Below the pieces are notes generated by a model, which ran no database searches, was not told where the DNA came from, and saw only the letters and a list, made by a program, of their open reading frames with translations. The position numbers and the translations under genes are program-made. From DASQHY01 sp035602605 (GTDB lineage Bacteria > Acidobacteriota > Terriglobia > Acidiferrales > UBA7541): a DNA stretch of 18,965 nt. Below, one piece after another: positions 15,817 to 18,965 of the stretch. Position 1 is the first letter of the stretch. Each line of letters begins with the position of its first letter. The DNA is taken from assembly GCA_035602605.1 (NCBI GenBank), contig DATNLZ010000048.1, positions 1 through 18,965 of the forward strand, in the 5' to 3' direction.

Positions 15817-17259
15817 ATGACCCGTCAAATTGCAGTAATCGTATATGCGCTCGTAATTGTTGGGTTGTTCTGGTTGGACCGCGATCGGAAGGCGCGGACT
15901 TCGCCCGCCCTTTGGCTTCCGGTCATCTGGGTGTTCCTGGGTGCTTCACGGGCGGTCTCCGTGTGGCTTGGAAGCGCACCCATCATGGATTCGCCCAACC
16001 AGTACCTGGAGGGCAGCCCAATTGATCGCGCCGTCTACGTCGTCCTCCTCGGGGCCGCGATATTGGTGCTGGTGAGCCGGAGCCAGCGCACTTTGGCATT
16101 TCTACGCGCGAACCCTTTGATTCTGCTGTTCCTTTTCTATTGTGCAGTCAGCGTGCTGTGGTCCGACTTCCCGCTGGTGGCGTTCAAGCGCTGGACGAAG
16201 ACGTTGGGGAACGTCGCCATGGTTCTCATCGTGCTGACCGATGCCGAGCCACTTGCAGCATTCAAGCGCGTATTTGCTCGTGCAGGTTTCCTGCTAATTC
16301 CTATTTCTGTGCTGTTCATCAAGTACTATCCGGAATTGGGCCGCGGTTATACGCCGACCTGGGTCACATATTACTCGGGCGTCGCCAGCGAGAAAAATGG
16401 GCTGGGTGTTATTTGCATGATCTGGGGCCTCGTTTCCATCTGGCGGTTTGCGGAAGCCTACCGCGCCAAGAACACCCCCGGCCGGGCCCGAATCCTTGCG
16501 GCCCATGGGGCCATCTTGGCCATGGTTGTGTGGCTGCTCAATATGGCTAATTCCTCCACATCATCTGCCGGCCTAGTGCTGGGAAGCGGCCTGCTGCTCC
16601 TCGGCCCGCGAATCGCAAGGCGACGGCCCGGGGCCATTCACGCCCTTGTAGCCACACTGGCATGCCTAGCTCTGGTCACCTACTTCTTCGAGGACATGTC
16701 GACGTCCCTTGTTCATTCGCTCGGTCGCCAAACTGACCTCACCGGCCGAACCGATCTATGGAAAGAGCTGCTTCAAGTTAACGTGAATCCATTGGTGGGG
16801 ACGGGCTTCGAGAGTTTCTGGTTGGGCGAGAGGGCCCATTTTTTCTGGGAAAAGTACTACTGGCGCCCAAATCAGGCCCACAACGGTTATCTCGAAACCT
16901 ATCTGAACCTGGGGTGGTTCGGGGTCGCACTACTGGTGCTGTTAATGGCGACGGCATACCGGAACGTCATCCGTGCGTTTCGGCGAAACCTTCCTTGGGC
17001 CCCTCTCCTGCTGGCATTTCTGGCCATGGTAGCCATCTACAACCTAACCGAGGCCGCGTTCAAAGTTACGCATCCCGTATATATCGCTTTCTTGTTTGCC
17101 GCCATCGCACCGCCGGCCATCCGACCTCAGCCGATAAAGCAAGCCGTTGACGCTGGTCAGCTCGAGCCGCATCCCAAGACACAAATCGAGGTTCCCGCAT
17201 TTGAAGTCTATAACAAATTTCAACTCTCACAATCCAGCAGTATTACCCTGCGACCTTAA
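15817..17259 (+). CDS. ExoQ/Wzy/O-antigen-ligase-like EPS polymerase
   Basis: 480 residues from ATG 15817, one base after the previous stop; a longer frame reading back to 15739 lies inside that gene and is rejected. The protein is strongly hydrophobic with roughly ten or more membrane segments, for example AVIVYALVIVGLFWL, YVVLLGAAILVLV and LILLFLFYCAVSVLW. SVLWSDFPLVAFKRW and TGRTDLWKELL, NPLVGTGFESFW and QAHNGYLETYLNLGW (His355) are the hallmarks of the Wzy_C/ExoQ group. The large periplasmic loop with the conserved His and Arg catalyses transfer of undecaprenyl-linked glycan. It probably polymerises the repeat unit in the inner membrane. A WaaL-type ligase has the same fold, but the EPS context favours polymerase. 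The C-terminal 50 residues are hydrophilic. Confidence 0.9.
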   Translation: MTRQIAVIVYALVIVGLFWLDRDRKARTSPALWLPVIWVFLGASRAVSVWLGSAPIMDSPNQYLEGSPIDRAVYVVLLGAAILVLVSRSQRTLAFLRANPLILLFLFYCAVSVLWSDFPLVAFKRWTKTLGNVAMVLIVLTDAEPLAAFKRVFARAGFLLIPISVLFIKYYPELGRGYTPTWVTYYSGVASEKNGLGVICMIWGLVSIWRFAEAYRAKNTPGRARILAAHGAILAMVVWLLNMANSSTSSAGLVLGSGLLLLGPRIARRRPGAIHALVATLACLALVTYFFEDMSTSLVHSLGRQTDLTGRTDLWKELLQVNVNPLVGTGFESFWLGERAHFFWEKYYWRPNQAHNGYLETYLNLGWFGVALLVLLMATAYRNVIRAFRRNLPWAPLLLAFLAMVAIYNLTEAAFKVTHPVYIAFLFAAIAPPAIRPQPIKQAVDAGQLEPHPKTQIEVPAFEVYNKFQLSQSSSITLRP

Positions 17260-18136
17260 GACCTGCGGAAGGTCAGAACTGTCCCCGAGCATCTCGGCAA
17301 TTCCGCCAGGCGAGAGGCGGGCGCAGCCTGCCGGCTTTTTTCTGCGCCTTCGAGGACGTTACCAGCAGAAGGCGGCGCGTCTGTTTTTCCGAAGGGACTT
17401 TACCATCGAGACCGAGTGGCCCCTGATTTCCTTTACCTTCGATGATTTCCCGCGCTCTGCACTGCTGGTTGGCGGGCTCATCCTGAAGCGTTTTGACCTT
17501 TCTGGAACTTACTATGTATCGCTCGGGCTGCTCGGAACCGAGGCGCCGACCGGGCAAATCGCGACCGCTGATGACGTGCGCTCAGCCCACGAGCTAGGGC
17601 ATGAATTGGGATGCCATACGTTCCCGCATTGCGATCCATGGAGAACCACACCTGAGCAGTACGAAGCCGCAGTCATCGAGAACCGCGTGGCTCTCAGCAG
17701 AGTCATTCCCGGCGCGACTTTCCAGAGCTTTGCGTACCCCATTGGCGACCCTGCACCGCTCGCCAAGGCCAGGGTGGCTCGTCATTTCCTGTGTTGCCGA
17801 GGCGGCGGGCAGACGATCAATGCGGGCAAGGCCGACCTCAACCGCTTGTCCGCTTATTTTCTGGAGAAAAGTCGGGATAAAATTCAGGCCGTGAAGGATG
17901 TAATCGACCAGAACCGCGAGCGGCGTGGTTGGCTCATCTTCGCCACTCACGACGTTTCGGAAAGCCCTACTCCCTACGGATGCACTCCGGCATTTTTCGA
18001 GGAGGTTGTACAATATGCCGTTTGCTCGGGCGCGCGAATTATGCCTGTAGTAAACGCCCTGCAGGCGCTGCGCACCTCTAGCTCGCAAAGCCGCCTGGAG
18101 CAACGTGCTGTGAACCGAGATGGTACCGCTCTCTAA
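17201..18136 (+). CDS. Polysaccharide deacetylase (NodB-type, start uncertain)
   Basis: NodB-fold deacetylase. The catalytic core begins at ISFTFDDFPR (Asp81, Asp82 from the start used here), followed by GHELGCHTFPH (His139, His143), SFAYPIGD, and IFATHDVSESPTPYGC near the end. This is close to the canonical CE4 motif order and different from the deacetylase earlier in the window. There is no ATG or GTG between the polymerase stop and the core. The frame is open back to TTG 17147, and TTG 17201 with GAGG upstream is the best start, giving 311 residues and a 59 nt overlap with the polymerase gene; CTG 17279 is possible. The N-terminal helix LRLRGRYQQKAARLFFRR is a usual beginning for such proteins. 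It has no clear signal peptide. It may trim N-acetyl groups of the polymer or its intermediates. Confidence 0.85.
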   Translation: MKSITNFNSHNPAVLPCDLKTCGRSELSPSISAIPPGERRAQPAGFFLRLRGRYQQKAARLFFRRDFTIETEWPLISFTFDDFPRSALLVGGLILKRFDLSGTYYVSLGLLGTEAPTGQIATADDVRSAHELGHELGCHTFPHCDPWRTTPEQYEAAVIENRVALSRVIPGATFQSFAYPIGDPAPLAKARVARHFLCCRGGGQTINAGKADLNRLSAYFLEKSRDKIQAVKDVIDQNRERRGWLIFATHDVSESPTPYGCTPAFFEEVVQYAVCSGARIMPVVNALQALRTSSSQSRLEQRAVNRDGTAL

Positions 18137-18151
18137 AATAAAATAATAATG

Positions 18152-18172
18152 AAGTCGTTTATGACTTTCTTT
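18152..18172 (+). terminator. Weak intrinsic terminator candidate
   Basis: A 5 bp stem, AAGTC (18152-18156) with GACTT (18163-18167), loop of 6 nt, followed by TCTTT. It stands just after the last EPS gene stop, which supports a role, but the stem is short and the T tract is interrupted by C. Confidence 0.3.
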
Positions 18173-18343
18173 GGCTGCAGCGCATACACCGAGGATGGCC
18201 CGATGTACAAAGTCGTGGTTCGAGTGTCTGTTGCGACCGCCTGAGTAAAAATAACTGCTCTTTTCTGTCGCATACCCAATTCAATTTTTCTGCATCGAAA
18301 CCAGCCCGGCGATGAGCTCGGGCCTGCAGTGCAACGATCCGTA

Positions 18344-18362
18344 CTTCCCGGCTATCGGGAAG
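18344..18362 (+). promoter_or_regulatory. Leader hairpin upstream of secreted protein
   Basis: Perfect 7 bp inverted repeat, CTTCCCG and CGGGAAG, with a 5 nt loop GCTAT, ending 40 nt before ATG 18403. No T tract follows. It may be an RNA stabiliser, a protein binding palindrome, or part of a leader regulator; the sequence does not decide. Confidence 0.4.
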
Positions 18363-18402
18363 GGCATTCAACTGATGGAAGGTCGGGGGTTAGGAGAACA
18401 TT

Positions 18403-18965
18403 ATGACAAGGCCAACATTTGGCTGCACAAGTCGGTCATTGTTGAAACAACTATTCCTGGTGGTGGCCGCGGGAATCGTGCTGCTGCCCACCGCGATGGC
18501 TCAGAGCAATCCGATCGTGACTGAGAACCAGCAGCCGGGGACGAGCAATTGGCAGATTCCCTGGGGCCTTTCGGCAGACGACGTAACAGGCCAGATCAAG
18601 GGGTATGCCTCAGCTACGAGCGTCAACAAGGGCCAGAACATCACGTTCTACGTGAGCGTCAACTTTGCGCAGACCTACACTATCGACGTCTACCGGATGG
18701 GTTGGTACCAGGGACTTGGGGGGCGCCTGCTGCAGCGCATAGGCCCGCTCAACGGTGTCCGTCAGAGTACCTGCCCTACAGAGCCGGTAACCGGAATGAT
18801 CGAGTGTCGCTGGGCAGCCTCCTACACCTTGGCCACCCAGACCACCTGGACCAGCGGAATCTATCTCGCTCTGCTGACCAACGCGCAGAATTACCAAAAC
18901 TATATCGTGTTTTGTGTGCGCGACGACAACCGCGTGGCCCCCCTGCTTTTCCAGCAGACGGTGAC
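18403..18965 (+). CDS. Secreted N,N-dimethylformamidase-beta-like protein (3' partial)
   Basis: 187 codons are visible before the right edge. ATG 18403 has AGGAGA five bases upstream. The N-terminus is a classic Sec signal peptide: a basic start, hydrophobic LFLVVAAGIVLLPT, then Ala-Met-Ala before Gln-Ser as the likely cleavage site. The mature part begins NPIVTENQQPGTSNW, then IKGYASATSVNKGQ and YTIDVYRMGWYQGLGGRLL, the signature of the N,N-dimethylformamidase large-subunit-like domain; in large secreted relatives this domain is often joined to Ig-like or other extracellular modules. TTWTSGIYLALLTN and YIVFCVRDD continue it. Function in these relatives is not established, so amidase activity should not be assumed. 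It seems to be its own transcription unit, downstream of the EPS operon. Confidence 0.85.
   Translation, partial: MTRPTFGCTSRSLLKQLFLVVAAGIVLLPTAMAQSNPIVTENQQPGTSNWQIPWGLSADDVTGQIKGYASATSVNKGQNITFYVSVNFAQTYTIDVYRMGWYQGLGGRLLQRIGPLNGVRQSTCPTEPVTGMIECRWAASYTLATQTTWTSGIYLALLTNAQNYQNYIVFCVRDDNRVAPLLFQQTV

Larger units (their letters stand above)
18137..18402 (+). other. Intergenic region with possible terminator, hairpins and leader of next gene
   Basis: 266 nt without a supported gene. It starts AT-rich (18136-18150) and contains AAGTC/GACTT (18152-18167) followed by TCTTT, a weak terminator candidate for the EPS operon. Further down are GCCCG/CGGGC (18304-18323) and a 7 bp hairpin CTTCCCG/CGGGAAG (18344-18362, loop GCTAT) about 40 nt before the next start. 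A strong ribosome binding site AGGAGA (18392-18397) precedes ATG 18403. A promoter for the next gene is expected here; TTGCGA near 18229 with AT-rich sequence downstream is a weak candidate. No known riboswitch class is recognised. Confidence 0.45.

Noticed and set aside
18205..18240. T-loop-like GGTTCGAGT in the last intergenic region, considered as a second tRNA remnant
   Set aside because: The flanking bases do not pair into a T stem, and no acceptor or anticodon stem is present.
18312..18524. Small + strand frame (70 aa) across the leader of the secreted protein
   Set aside because: It overlaps the signal-peptide gene in another frame and has no ribosome binding site or motif.
1..18965. 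CRISPR arrays, insertion sequences, rRNA genes
   Set aside because: No spaced direct repeats, transposase motifs or rRNA-like sequence were seen on reading the window.

Overview
The window is a stretch of one large exopolysaccharide (EPS) biosynthesis locus. Every convincing gene is on the + strand. Most are separated by short gaps or overlap by a few bases (for example 8 nt at 3327-3334, 8 nt at 10602-10609, 1 nt between 15815 and 15817), as in a long operon. The locus enters from the left edge, because the first gene has no start in the window. It ends, or changes transcription unit, in the 266 nt gap before a secreted protein gene that runs off the right edge. The moderately high GC, the mixture of AlgD-like, VpsJ-like, ExoM/ExoQ-like and BioF2/FemAB-like proteins, and the strong GAGG Shine-Dalgarno sequences suggest a Gram-negative soil or sediment bacterium. 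Acidobacteriota is my best guess from family flavour, but nothing here proves it.

Layout. 1-1586: a WbpE/DegT-type sugar aminotransferase (5' partial) and a shortened nucleotide-sugar dehydrogenase-like protein. 1622-7245: a large polysaccharide deacetylase, two GT4 glycosyltransferases and a VpsJ-like (alpha/alpha)6 protein. 7258-11741: a canonical AlgD-type GDP-mannose 6-dehydrogenase, an ExoM-like GT2, an extended SDR epimerase/dehydratase and a Gfo/Idh/MocA oxidoreductase. 11742-15815: an accessory 'decoration' block holding a BioF2/FemAB-like acyltransferase, a tRNA-Thr-like gene that overlaps its stop codon, an FkbM methyltransferase and an asparagine-synthetase-like protein without the glutaminase cysteine. 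15817-18136: an ExoQ/O-antigen-ligase-like membrane polymerase and a second, smaller polysaccharide deacetylase. 18403-end: a secreted N,N-dimethylformamidase-beta-like protein with a clear signal peptide.

How it could work together (inference): AlgD and the other sugar enzymes supply uronic and amino sugars as activated nucleotides. The GT4 and GT2 enzymes assemble a repeat unit, the ExoQ-like protein polymerises it, and the deacetylases, methyltransferase, acyltransferase and amidotransferase-like protein modify it. The initiating phosphoglycosyltransferase, flippase and outer-membrane export genes are not in the window and would have to lie outside it.

The most unusual element is the 76 nt tRNA-Thr(UGU)-like sequence at 12904-12979. 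All four stems and an encoded CCA are intact, but it has an 8-nt anticodon loop, a D loop with only one G, a bulged T stem and G in place of T55. It sits on the same strand as the FemAB-like gene and overlaps its end. Some FemABX-family enzymes use aminoacyl-tRNA as donor, so a dedicated, non-translational tRNA serving amino-acid decoration of the polysaccharide is a testable idea; it is not shown by the sequence alone.
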